DNA of 64,000 nucleotides from Planctomycetota bacterium (lineage in GTDB: Bacteria; Planctomycetota; MHYJ01; WSZJ01; JACPWG01): the NCBI GenBank assembly GCA_016197205.1, contig JACPWG010000104.1:62001-126000 (forward strand). The letters run 5' to 3'. Positions 43,288-52,000 of the stretch are shown here, piece by piece (the first letter of the stretch is position 1; the number at the start of each line of letters is the position of its first letter). The notes beneath the pieces were generated by a model. The model was not told the DNA's origin and searched no databases. It saw nothing but the letters and a program-made list of their open reading frames with translations. A program made the position numbers and the translations under genes.

Positions 43288-44745
43288 ATGAAGGAGCTCG
43301 CCCAGAATGCCCTCGACGTCGCGCGTGGGGCCGGTGCCGCGTACGCCGACTGCCGGGTCGTGGATCGGCGGGGCCAATTGATCGCGACCAAAAACGGGCG
43401 TGTCGGTGACGTCCAGGAGACGGAGAGCCTCGGTCTTGGCGTCCGCGTGATCGTCGCCGGGGCTTGGGGGTTTGCCGCCACGCACGACCTTTCCCCGGAG
43501 GCCGTGCGGCGCATCGCGCTCCGCGCCGTCTCGATCGCACGGGCCTCCGCGCTCCACGCCCGAGGCGAGCTGCGGCTCGCGCACGAAGACCCGCACGTCG
43601 ACGTCTGGTCAAGCCCCTGCGAAATGGACCCCTTCGCCGTGCCCCTCTCCGAAAAGGTCGGGCTCCTCCTGCGCCTCGACGGCGTCCTCCGCGGGGTGCC
43701 CGGGATCACCGCGGCCGAGGCCTCCATGAACTTCGCGCGCGAGCGAAAGCTCTTCGCCTCCACCGACGGCGCCTCGATCGAGCAGACGCGCGTGCTGAGC
43801 GGCGCCGGCTTCAAGGCTTCCGCCTTTCGCGACGGCGAGCTGCAGGAGCGCTCTTTCCCCGCCGCCTTCGGCGGCCAGTTCGAGACGCGCGGGTACGAGT
43901 TGGTCGAGAGCCTGCACCTGTTGGAGAACGCCCCGCGGATCGCCGAAGAAGCCGTCGCGCTCCTCGACGCGCCCCCCTGCCCCTGCGTCGAGACCGACCT
44001 CCTCCTCGAGTCCTCCCAGGTCGCGCTCCAGGTCCACGAGTCGGTCGGGCATCCGGTCGAGCTGGATCGAGCGCTGGGCAGCGAGGCGAACTTCGCGGGC
44101 ACGAGTTTCCTCGCCCCGCAGCATGTCGGCAACCTCCGGTACGGTTCTGCCGCGATGAACGTCGTGGCCGACGCGACCCCGGCCCACGGGCCTTCCCCCG
44201 GCAGCTTCGCCTACGACGACGAAGGAGTCGCGGCGCAGCGAAACGCGATCGTGAGCGAAGGCCGGTTCGTCGGTTTCATGACCTCACGCGAGACCGCGGG
44301 CGCGGTCGGCGCCTCCCGCTCGAACGGTTGCATGCGCGCGGACGGTTGGGCGCGGATCCCGCTCATCCGGATGACGAACGTGAGCCTCCTGCCGGGCGAC
44401 TGGCGTTTCGAGGACCTGGTCGCGGACACGAAAGACGGGCTCTACATGTCGACCGTCCGCTCGTGGTCGATCGACGACCGCCGGTTGAACTTTCAATTCG
44501 GTCCCGAGATCGCCTGGGAGATCAAGGACGGCCGGCGGGGCCGCATGTTCAAGAACCCGACCTACGGCGGGCTCACGCCGGAATTCTGGGGCCGGCTCGA
44601 CGCGGTCTGCGGCGCCGGCGACTGGCGGGTCTGGGGGATCCCGAACTGCGGGAAGGGGCAGCCCGGGCAGACCATGGGCGTGGGGCACGGGGCCGCGCCC
44701 GCGCGCTGGCGCGGCGTCCGCGTCGGCACCGCCGCCAAGGGGTGA
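43288..44745 (+). CDS. tldD: TldD metalloprotease subunit
   Basis: The 485-residue protein has the TldD zinc motif H250-E-S-V-G-H255 in the middle, followed by the family's E-A-N-F-A-G-T-S-F and N-x-V-A-D-A-T region, and a C-terminal domain with the conserved G-x-C-x-K-x-Q-P-G-Q-T/x-x-V-G-H-G-A-P segment. TldD and TldE form a cytoplasmic protease that processes small peptides such as modified RiPPs and antitoxins. GGGAG precedes the ATG. tldE follows after a 0.7 kb repeat island. Confidence 0.92.
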   Translation: MKELAQNALDVARGAGAAYADCRVVDRRGQLIATKNGRVGDVQETESLGLGVRVIVAGAWGFAATHDLSPEAVRRIALRAVSIARASALHARGELRLAHEDPHVDVWSSPCEMDPFAVPLSEKVGLLLRLDGVLRGVPGITAAEASMNFARERKLFASTDGASIEQTRVLSGAGFKASAFRDGELQERSFPAAFGGQFETRGYELVESLHLLENAPRIAEEAVALLDAPPCPCVETDLLLESSQVALQVHESVGHPVELDRALGSEANFAGTSFLAPQHVGNLRYGSAAMNVVADATPAHGPSPGSFAYDDEGVAAQRNAIVSEGRFVGFMTSRETAGAVGASRSNGCMRADGWARIPLIRMTNVSLLPGDWRFEDLVADTKDGLYMSTVRSWSIDDRRLNFQFGPEIAWEIKDGRRGRMFKNPTYGGLTPEFWGRLDAVCGAGDWRVWGIPNCGKGQPGQTMGVGHGAAPARWRGVRVGTAAKG

Positions 44746-44866
44746 GCCCCTCCGTCCCCCCGCGCTCGCCGCCTTAGGCTCTCGCTCGCCCCCGTTCGTA
44801 GTTCCGCCTTCAGGCGGCCCGAGTTCGGCACCGGGGTTCGATCCTCCGTCTACCGCTACCCGATCG

Positions 44867-45107
44867 GATTTCAAATTTCAAATTTCAAAAGGTCAAAACT
44901 CAAATTTGGAGGACGGCGCCGTCGCGGTGCCTCAAGTGGGCTCCTTTTCGCGCCGTGCGTGCTTCGGCCGATGGACCTCGCATACGGCGCTGTCGCGCCC
45001 ATGGGACGTAGGACCGGCTTCGAGCTCGCGCGCTCGTCCTCGGCGGTTCGAGCCTGCCCCGAAGTGCAATTTGAAATTTGAGATTTTGCAATTTGGATTT
45101 TGAAATC
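44867..45107. repeat. Inverted repeat with AT-rich TTTCAAA arms
   Basis: GATTTCAAATTTCAAATTTC at 44867-44886 is mirrored by GAAATTTGAGATTTTGC and GATTTTGAAATC ending at 45107. These arms are strikingly AT-rich compared with their surroundings and enclose about 150 GC-rich bases. Confidence 0.65.
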
Positions 45108-45110
45108 TGG

Positions 45111-45438
45111 AGTAGCTACTTTTCGACGACGGTCTCCACCTCGCCTCCAGGGGCCCGGAGGAAAATAATTTGCTCGTTTGACGCGCAGGGCGGCGACATG
45201 AAATCTCGATGCTCAATTTTCAAGACTCAGACAAGGCTCAAAGTTCACGCTTCAATGACCACCATGAAACGTGGCCCGGGCACGGCATCGCGGACTCCGA
45301 GCCTTGAACTTTGACCCTTGTCTGAAAATTGAGCCATGAGCCATGAGCCTGGAGCCTTTTCCTGAGGAGCTCCCTGGTTTCCGAGCTGCATGAGTTGTTT
45401 CCCTACGGGCCCTTAGCGGCCGACGAAAAGTAGCCCCC
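45111..45438. mobile_element. Family B-like element containing another inverted repeat
   Basis: The ends GCTACTTTTCGACGAC and CGACGAAAAGTAGCC are inverted and match the termini of the 129-base element. Inside, GCTCAATTTTCAAGACTCAG (from 45211) is mirrored by CTTGTCTGAAAATTGAGCC (to 45335), so one repeat sits in the other. Confidence 0.6.
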
Positions 45439-45458
45439 CCCCCACATCGGAGTCCACC

Positions 45459-46817
45459 ATGCTCGCTCTCGACGCCTCGCGTGCCCTTCTCGAGCAGGTG
45501 CTGCGCCGGACCCAGGCGGACGAGGCGGAGGCCACGCTCAGCGGCCTGCGCCAGGACCTGACGCGCTTCGCCGAGAATTCCATCCACCAGAACGTCTCCG
45601 AGGAAAACGTCTCGGTTTCGCTGCGCGTCGTCTTTGGCCGGCGCACCGGTCGGGCAACCACCGGCCGGATCGACTCCGGCTCGCTCGCCCGGCTGGTGGA
45701 GGCGGCCGAGGCGATCGCGCGTCTCGCCCCGGAAGATCCCGACCTGCTCCCCGTCCCCGACCTTGCCGAGGTTGCCGCGGGCGTCGGCGTCGGCGCGGGC
45801 GTCGCAGCGGACGCCGCCTCCGCCGCCGCGGTCCAAGCGGCTGAGGACGTCGAGCCGGTCGAGCGCGCGCGCCGGGTCGGCGAGGCGATCGAGTTGGCAC
45901 GGGCGAGCGACCTCACCGCGGCGGGGTTCCTCACGACCGGTGCGCAGCTCTTGGCCCACGCGAACACTCGCGGCCTTTTCGCGCATCAGGCGTGGGGGCG
46001 CACCGCGTTCTCGATGACCGCGACCGGTGCGGACTCGACCGGCTGGGCGACCGAGATGAGCCCGGACCTGGAGGGCCTGCCGGTGCGCGACGCCGCGGAA
46101 CGCGCCGTCCGGAAGGCCGTGCTCGGTCGTGCGCCGGACACGCTTCCACCGGGCGAGCACACCGTGCTGCTGGAGCCGGCCGCGGTCGGGGACCTGCTCG
46201 AGTTCCTCCTCGCCGGCTTTGGCGCGCGCCAAGTCGCCGAAAAGCAGAGCTTCCTGACCGGCCGGGTGGGGTCGCGCGTTTTCGGCGAGAACATCACGCT
46301 CACCGACGACGCGCGTCACCCGCTGCAGAGCGGGCCTGTCTTCGACGGGGAGGGCCTGCCGAGGGAGCGCGTCTCCCTCGTGTCGCGGGGCGTGGCGGAG
46401 GGTCTCGTGTACGATCGGCGGGGGGCGCGAACCGCGGGCGTGCGGCCGACCGGGCACGGCCTCCCGCTTCCGAACACCCTCGGCTCGATGCCGCAGAACC
46501 CCGTGTTGGCGGGCGGTGAAACCAGCCTCGACCGGATGCTCGCGTCGACCCGCCGCGGCGTCCTCGTGACCCGCTGCTGGTACAATCGCCTGGTCGAGCC
46601 GATGCAGGTGGTCGTGACCGGCATGACGCGCGACGGCACCTTCCGCGTCGAGGACGGCCGGGTCGTCGGCGCGGTGAAGAACGTCCGCTTCAACCAAAGC
46701 GTCGTCGCGCTCCTGAACCGCGTGATCGCGCTCGGGCCCGTCGCGCGCGTCCTCGGCGGCGACGGCCTCCCCGCCGTCTGCCCCTCCCTGCTGGCCGAAG
46801 GCTTCCGGTTCGCGTAA
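45459..46817 (+). CDS. pmbA: TldE/PmbA, non-catalytic protease partner
   Basis: The 452-residue protein is a TldD paralogue without the H-E-x-x-x-H motif: the corresponding region reads L-E-P-A-A-V-G-D-L-L-E. It has the family's S-F-L-T-G-R-V-G-S-R-V-F and the late N-x-x-x-G-x-x-S-x-x-x-M segment. TldE pairs with TldD to form the active heterodimer. The predicted genes are close but separated by repeats, so they may have separate promoters. Confidence 0.9.
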   Translation: MLALDASRALLEQVLRRTQADEAEATLSGLRQDLTRFAENSIHQNVSEENVSVSLRVVFGRRTGRATTGRIDSGSLARLVEAAEAIARLAPEDPDLLPVPDLAEVAAGVGVGAGVAADAASAAAVQAAEDVEPVERARRVGEAIELARASDLTAAGFLTTGAQLLAHANTRGLFAHQAWGRTAFSMTATGADSTGWATEMSPDLEGLPVRDAAERAVRKAVLGRAPDTLPPGEHTVLLEPAAVGDLLEFLLAGFGARQVAEKQSFLTGRVGSRVFGENITLTDDARHPLQSGPVFDGEGLPRERVSLVSRGVAEGLVYDRRGARTAGVRPTGHGLPLPNTLGSMPQNPVLAGGETSLDRMLASTRRGVLVTRCWYNRLVEPMQVVVTGMTRDGTFRVEDGRVVGAVKNVRFNQSVVALLNRVIALGPVARVLGGDGLPAVCPSLLAEGFRFA

Positions 46818-47131
46818 GGAAAACGGCTGCAGCGGCCCGCCGCCCGAGTGCGCTCTCCGACCTGGATCTCCGACGCCGCCGCTCGGCGTTCCGCCTTCAG
46901 GCGGACCGTCGGCCGGCATGGCCTGGTGGCCCGTTGACGAACTTCGGACACCGTCGTCAACTCTGCCACGGCGGGTCGTAATCCATGCGGCCGTTCGCGC
47001 GGGCCGGAGGCCCGCGCCCCCAGGCATCGTGACTGGACTTCGTCAACGGGCCACGAGATCGCGGAGGGATCGCTCGGAAGGCGGGCAAAGTCGCCGTCCA
47101 CGCGCCTCCCGATTTGTCGAGGATCGCACCT
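46818..47131. other. Gap with family C element
   Basis: No gene is seen. It contains a TTCCGCCTTCAGGCGGA core repeat near 46889 and the family C element at 46927-47053. Confidence 0.6.
46927..47053. mobile_element. Family C inverted-repeat element, copy 2
   Basis: The ends TGGCCCGTTGACGAA and TTCGTCAACGGGCCA are perfect 15-base inverted repeats. The body matches 26106-26271 in reverse orientation, including GACCCGCCGTG and GGCCCGCGCGAACGGCC. Confidence 0.7.
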
Positions 47132-47950
47132 ATGCCGGGCGAGTCCGTCCCCGCCCCAACGCCTGCACCCGCTTCGAGTCCGGCGGCCCCGCCGGACTGG
47201 TGGGCCACGTTCTACGACGACACCCTCGCCGAGCTATTCCTGGTCCGCGCCGACGCGGCCGAGCTCGCCGCCACCGTCGATTTTCTTTTCGCGCGGCTCC
47301 ACCTCTCGTCCGCCAGTACGGTCTTCGACCAGTGCTGCGGCATCGGCAGCCTCAGCGTGCCCCTCGCCCGTCGCGTCGCGCGCGTGGTCGGTGCCGACCT
47401 CTGCGCGTCCTACGTCCGGCGTGCCCGCGCCGACGCCCAGGCCGCCGGCGCCGCTTGCGCTTTCTTCGCCGCGGACGCGTTCGAGTTCGTCCCCGAGCGG
47501 CCTTGCGACGGCGCCTTCAACTGGTGGACGAGCTTCGGCTACGCCGAGGACGACCTGCGCAATCGGCGGATGCTGGAACGCGCCCGCGACGCGCTCCGGC
47601 CGGGCGGCCGGTTCCTCCTGGACTATCCGAACGTGGCCTGCCTCCTCCATGACTTCAAGCCCTGCATGACCCGCCGCATGACCTCTCCGGCCGACGGCGG
47701 CGAAGTCCTCCTGGTCCGGGAAAGCGCGCTCGACCTCACCCGCGGCATGCTCGACCAGGTGTGGACCTACCTGCTTCGCGACGGCCGCCGATGGACACGA
47801 AAAAGCTCCGTGCGGCTCTACCTCCCCCACGTGCTCGCGGACCTGCTCCGCGCCGCCGGCTTCGTCGACGTCGAGTTTTTCGGCGGCCTCCGCGGCGAGC
47901 CGCTTCGCCCGGAGAGCATGCGTTGCATCTGTGGGGCGCGAAAGCCGTGA
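47132..47950 (+). CDS. Class I SAM-dependent methyltransferase
   Basis: The 272-residue protein has the Rossmann SAM-binding motif V-F-D-Q-C-C-G-I-G-S-L near residue 60, an acidic end of strand 2 (V-V-G-A-D-L), F-F-A-A-D-A-F, and the C-terminal strand pattern L-R-P-G-G-R-F-L-L-D. It resembles small-molecule methyltransferases with D-W-W-x-x-F-Y-D-D at the start. The ATG at 47132 with GAGG upstream is preferred over a TTG at 47114. The stop overlaps the next start (GTGA), so the two enzymes are made together, probably acting on one substrate. The substrate is unknown. Confidence 0.8.
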   Translation: MPGESVPAPTPAPASSPAAPPDWWATFYDDTLAELFLVRADAAELAATVDFLFARLHLSSASTVFDQCCGIGSLSVPLARRVARVVGADLCASYVRRARADAQAAGAACAFFAADAFEFVPERPCDGAFNWWTSFGYAEDDLRNRRMLERARDALRPGGRFLLDYPNVACLLHDFKPCMTRRMTSPADGGEVLLVRESALDLTRGMLDQVWTYLLRDGRRWTRKSSVRLYLPHVLADLLRAAGFVDVEFFGGLRGEPLRPESMRCICGARKP

Positions 47951-48795
47951 CCAACGTCCGCCTCGAGACCGCCCTGCCCGCGGACAACGCCGCGGCTCGC
48001 CGCGCCGTCTACGAAGGGGTCGTTTTTCAGCTCGAGCCCACCCCCGCCACGCAGCGGCTGGTTGCGGACGTCCTCGCGCTCCTCGAAGCGGAGCTGGGCG
48101 CCGGCGGCCCGATCCGCGAAGCGCAGTTCCGCTTTTCGGCCGAAGAACTCTTCGCGCGCGTCGGGCGGATGCGCAAGCGGCTCTACACCGAGCCCCGGTT
48201 CCACGCCGCGCTGGGTGACGTCCTGGCGAGCGCGGGCTTTGACCGGCGCGTGAACGCGTTCGACCCCTTGCGGCTCCGGGTCGTCGCGCACGAGGGACAC
48301 ACGAACCCCAAGGCCGCGCCGGTCTACTACGCGCACCGGGACACTTGGTACGCGAACCCGCAATGCCAGATCACCTGGTGGATCGCGCTCCACGACGTCG
48401 CACCGGAAGAGACTTTTGTTTTCTTTCCGGAGTTTCTCCGCCGCCCCGTGGAAAACGACTCGGCACGCTTCGATTACGAGGAATGGGTGCGGGGAGGCTG
48501 GGGCCGGAAGATCGGCTGGCAGGACCCGAACGCGGGTCGTGAACTCCTGTACCCGGGTCTGCGAGGCGGTCTCACGGATCCGGGGGAACCCCTGTCCTTC
48601 TCCGCCCGCGCGGGGGAGCTCCTCCTCTTCGCCGGCGCGCACCTGCACCAGACGCGCCCGAACGTCTCGGGCCGGACGCGGTTCAGCCTGGATTTCCGCA
48701 CCGCGCATCTCGGCGACGACGCCGCCGGCCTCGGCGCGCCGAACGTGGACAACCGCTCCCGCGGCGCCGCCGTGCGCGACTACGTCCATCCCTAG
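47947..48795 (+). CDS. 2-oxoglutarate/Fe(II)-dependent oxygenase-like protein
   Basis: The 282-residue protein has the facial-triad pattern H130-x-D132 (A-H-R-D-T-W-Y), a distal His in G-A-H-L-H-Q-T (H232 or H234), and R-x-R-F-S-L-D-F whose arginine would hold 2-oxoglutarate. The W-W-I-A-L-H-D-V segment and overall length resemble phytanoyl-CoA-dioxygenase-like enzymes. It likely hydroxylates or oxidises a small molecule. The GTG at 47947 overlaps the methyltransferase stop; a longer frame to 47761 would lie inside that gene. Confidence 0.75.
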   Translation: MTNVRLETALPADNAAARRAVYEGVVFQLEPTPATQRLVADVLALLEAELGAGGPIREAQFRFSAEELFARVGRMRKRLYTEPRFHAALGDVLASAGFDRRVNAFDPLRLRVVAHEGHTNPKAAPVYYAHRDTWYANPQCQITWWIALHDVAPEETFVFFPEFLRRPVENDSARFDYEEWVRGGWGRKIGWQDPNAGRELLYPGLRGGLTDPGEPLSFSARAGELLLFAGAHLHQTRPNVSGRTRFSLDFRTAHLGDDAAGLGAPNVDNRSRGAAVRDYVHP

Positions 48796-48901
48796 CGGGG
48801 CTTCAACATCGATCCTGTGGGTGCGTCGCGGATTCAAAGGTTCAAGGCGCAGTGTCCGCGATTCCATGCCCGGGCTGCGTTCCAGGGTCGTCATTGAGAA
48901 T

Positions 48902-49030
48902 GGGTGTGGCTACTTTTCGACGACAGCGCCCAGACCGCCTGAAGGCGGTACTACGAACAGTAGGTTCCGAGAGCAGCACCCACTGTTTGTAGTACCCCCT
49001 TCAGGGGGCCTACGAAAAGTAGCCACACCC
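48902..49030. mobile_element. 129-base MITE-like element, family B copy 2
   Basis: Reads identical to 41265-41393, with perfect 18-base terminal inverted repeats. It lies between convergent genes, 30 bases from the end of the large kinase gene. Confidence 0.8.
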
Positions 49031-49059
49031 TGGAACGAGCACTTCCATGTTACGGGCTC

Positions 49060-52000
49060 TTACTTGTCCTTCGTCCCCGCCTTCTCCTCCACCCATTCCA
49101 CGAACGTCGATTTTTCCGCTCTCACCATGAACCCGGGGGCCTTCACGGGCACGCTCACGTCCCAGGCCTTCGGCCCGCGGCGCAACGAAAGCGTGAGACG
49201 GTCGCGGCCGGCGCAGCCCGCGCCCATGACGTAGAGGCCGTACTCCGCGGCGTCGCCGAGGACCTTTCCGTCCACGGCCGCCACCTGATCTCCAGGCTGG
49301 AGGCCCGCCAGGTCGCCCGCGTCGCCCGGCCGAACCCTGTCGATCAGCAACAGGGACTCCGTGCGGACCTTGGCGCCCTCCAGCACGACTTCCGCGGCCT
49401 CGGGTCCCAGCAGGTGTACGGTGTGGTTTCCCAGGGCCGGGCGCCGCTCCGGCGTGGCTGCCCCCTCGCGGGAGCGCCACCACGCCCGCAGGACGTCCCG
49501 TTCGGCCGGGCGATCCTCCAGCAACGCGAGCGAGTAGCGCGCGAGCAACGTGCGGAAGCGCTCCGGCGAGCGCTCCCAGGCCGCCTCGAGGTGCCTGTTC
49601 GCCCCGGCCGCCGCGCCGTCCGCGCCCAGCATCAACCCCTTGTAGAAACGAGCATCCACCGCCACCCACTGGTCGATATCGCCGGCCGTCGGCTTCCGCG
49701 CCATCAACGCGTCCGGCGGCTGCTCCGTCTCCGCTTGCGGGGCGTTGGCCTCGGTGTCCGCGAGCCGCATGGCCAGGTCGTACATGTGGCGCGCCTCCTT
49801 GAGCTTGCCCTGGATCCAGAGCGCGTTGGCTGTTGCCAGATGTTCGACGGCGCTCTTCGGGTGGAAGGGCTCGAAGCCGAGCCGGTCCGTCGTGTGCCAC
49901 AGCTCCAGGTTCTCGATGCGGAAGCGGCCCCGCTCGCGGGCCGTGGAGCGGCTCGACAGGAGGACGCCGACCCAGACCGGTTCCGTCCGTGTTCGGCCCG
50001 GTACGTCGGCGGCTTTGCCTTCCGTCGGCGAACCGGGCAAGCCCTCGACGGTCAGGCAGGTGCGTCCCTGGTGCAGGATCGTCGACAGGGAGAAGGCCAG
50101 CGGCGTCGCGGGCCAGGGCAGGCCGGCGTCGTAGAGATGCGCGGAGGCCGGTTCTCCATGCTTCGAGACGACCGAGAGCTGGTAGATCGGAAGCCGGCTC
50201 CCGCCGGCGGCGCGGAGCCGCACGGCTTCCAGGCTCGCAGGCACGCTCTCGTATTCGAGCGGGTCGCGCAACCCGACCCCCAGGAAGGCCGTGACTCCCC
50301 AGTCCAGGCGTGACGCGGTCACTCGGCCCGTCATTTTCCAGGAGTCCCACGCCCCTCCGACCCGGGCCACCAGCCGGTCCTCCGCGTCTCCGGACGCATG
50401 AAGGATCCAGCTCCCGTCTTCCTGCGGGGTCACGGCGAGCGGCGAGGTCGCCATCCAGTCGAGTCGCGTCGGATTGGGCCCGCTGAGTCGGAGGCGATGG
50501 GCCGGCGCCGCCAGCCCTCGGAACCGATCCGCGTCGCGGATCGCCAGTTGTCGCGCCGTGGCGCTCAACTCCAGGGCTCGGAGGAGACGGTCCGCGACAC
50601 GGGAGGCCGGCTCCCAGGCTCTCGCCTCGTCCAGCAGACGCGCAGCGCACCGGAGCAGCTCGACCTCGAGTTCGGGAAAGCGGTTCGCCTCCGTCGTGGC
50701 GACCTCGGCCAGCTTCGCGTGCTCGCCCCGCTCCGCCAGGCATCGAAGCTCCCCCTCCACGGCCTCGCGCGTGTCCGCCAGCGTTCGCGCGTCCAGGAGC
50801 ACCTCCTGGTACGCGACCGCGGCTTCCTTGGCGATGTCGGGATAGTCGAGGGACGCGCGCTCCAAGGCCGAGGCATAGTCCAGTCGCGGGTCCCGCGGCG
50901 TGCGCGGCGCCGCGTTTTGGGTTGCCGCTTCGTCACGTCCCTGCGCGATCGCCGACCCGGCCGAGGGGCGCGCCGCTCCGAGCACGAGCCGCATCCCGTC
51001 CGGTCGCCGGAAGACGGCTTCGTCATAGCCGTCTCCGTCGACGTCCAGAGCCTCCACCAGCCGGCCTCTCATCGCCTCCGTCGCCTTCGAAAAGGCGAGA
51101 CGGATCAAGGGCCGCTCGTGGACGCCGGACCGGAAAACCGAGACCCTGCGCTCGTTTTTCTCCCCCGCCTCGCAGCACAGGTAGTCCCCGGCGCGCGCGT
51201 GCAACCGCACGACTCGCACCTCGGACGGCAGAGGCTCCTTCGTCTCGTCCCCGTAGACGCGCGTGATCGACGGCCAGGGGTCGCTCGTCAACTCGACGAG
51301 ATAGAAACCTCCGGGCTTCAACAGCTTCGCGAACATGTCCTCGCCCAGGACGCGCCGCTGCACGAACAGGTCTCCGAGGCTCCAGCCGGCGGCGGCGAGC
51401 AGCGCGGGCGGCCTGCCCGGTCGATCGACCCGCACCACCGAGTCGACCGGGGACAGGAAGGCCGACCCTGCCGGCACGGGCAAGTCGATATCCGGGCTCC
51501 ATTCGAACCGCGTGACGGCGTAACCGCCCCAACGGCCCAGGAAGAGCAGGGCCTCGGGCTTGCCGCGTCCGGCGAAGTCCCCGATCTCGATGTGGCAAAC
51601 GTCCCCTTCGACCGGCAGCGCGATGGCCTCGATTTCCTCCGGCGGGGCGCCCATCGGGGCGAGGCGGCCGAGCGGCTCGATCCAGCGGTAGGCCCGGAGC
51701 GCGTGCGCCGAGCCCACCAGCAGGTCCGGGTGCCCGTCCCCGTCGAGGTCGCCCCACGCGTAGCTGGTGTACTCCTCGGGGATGAAGGTGCGCCCGACCT
51801 CCCGCATGGACTGGCCGTCCCAGAGAAACACCGCCGCGGCCGCGCGATCGTTCAAGCCGCCGACCAGCGCGAGCGCTCGACGGTTCGGAGCTTCGCAGGG
51901 AATGGCCTGCATGTGTGCGCGCCACCGGTCGTAGGGAATCCGCTTGTCTTTCCGGTCTTTCTGGACGAACCGACCCTGCTCCAGGTGGCCGAGAACCAGC

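Larger units (their letters stand above)
44746..45458. other. Repeat island between tldD and tldE
   Basis: No gene is seen. The gap holds a CGTAGTTCCGCCTTCAGGCGG half repeat (about 44796), a long inverted repeat of A/T-rich TTTCAAA units (44867-45107), a family B-like element (45111-45438) and inside that another inverted repeat (45211-45335). Confidence 0.65.

Noticed and set aside
41000..45460. Possible CRISPR array in the repeat-rich gaps
   Set aside because: The repeats are inverted and irregular, without regularly spaced direct repeats, spacers or cas genes.
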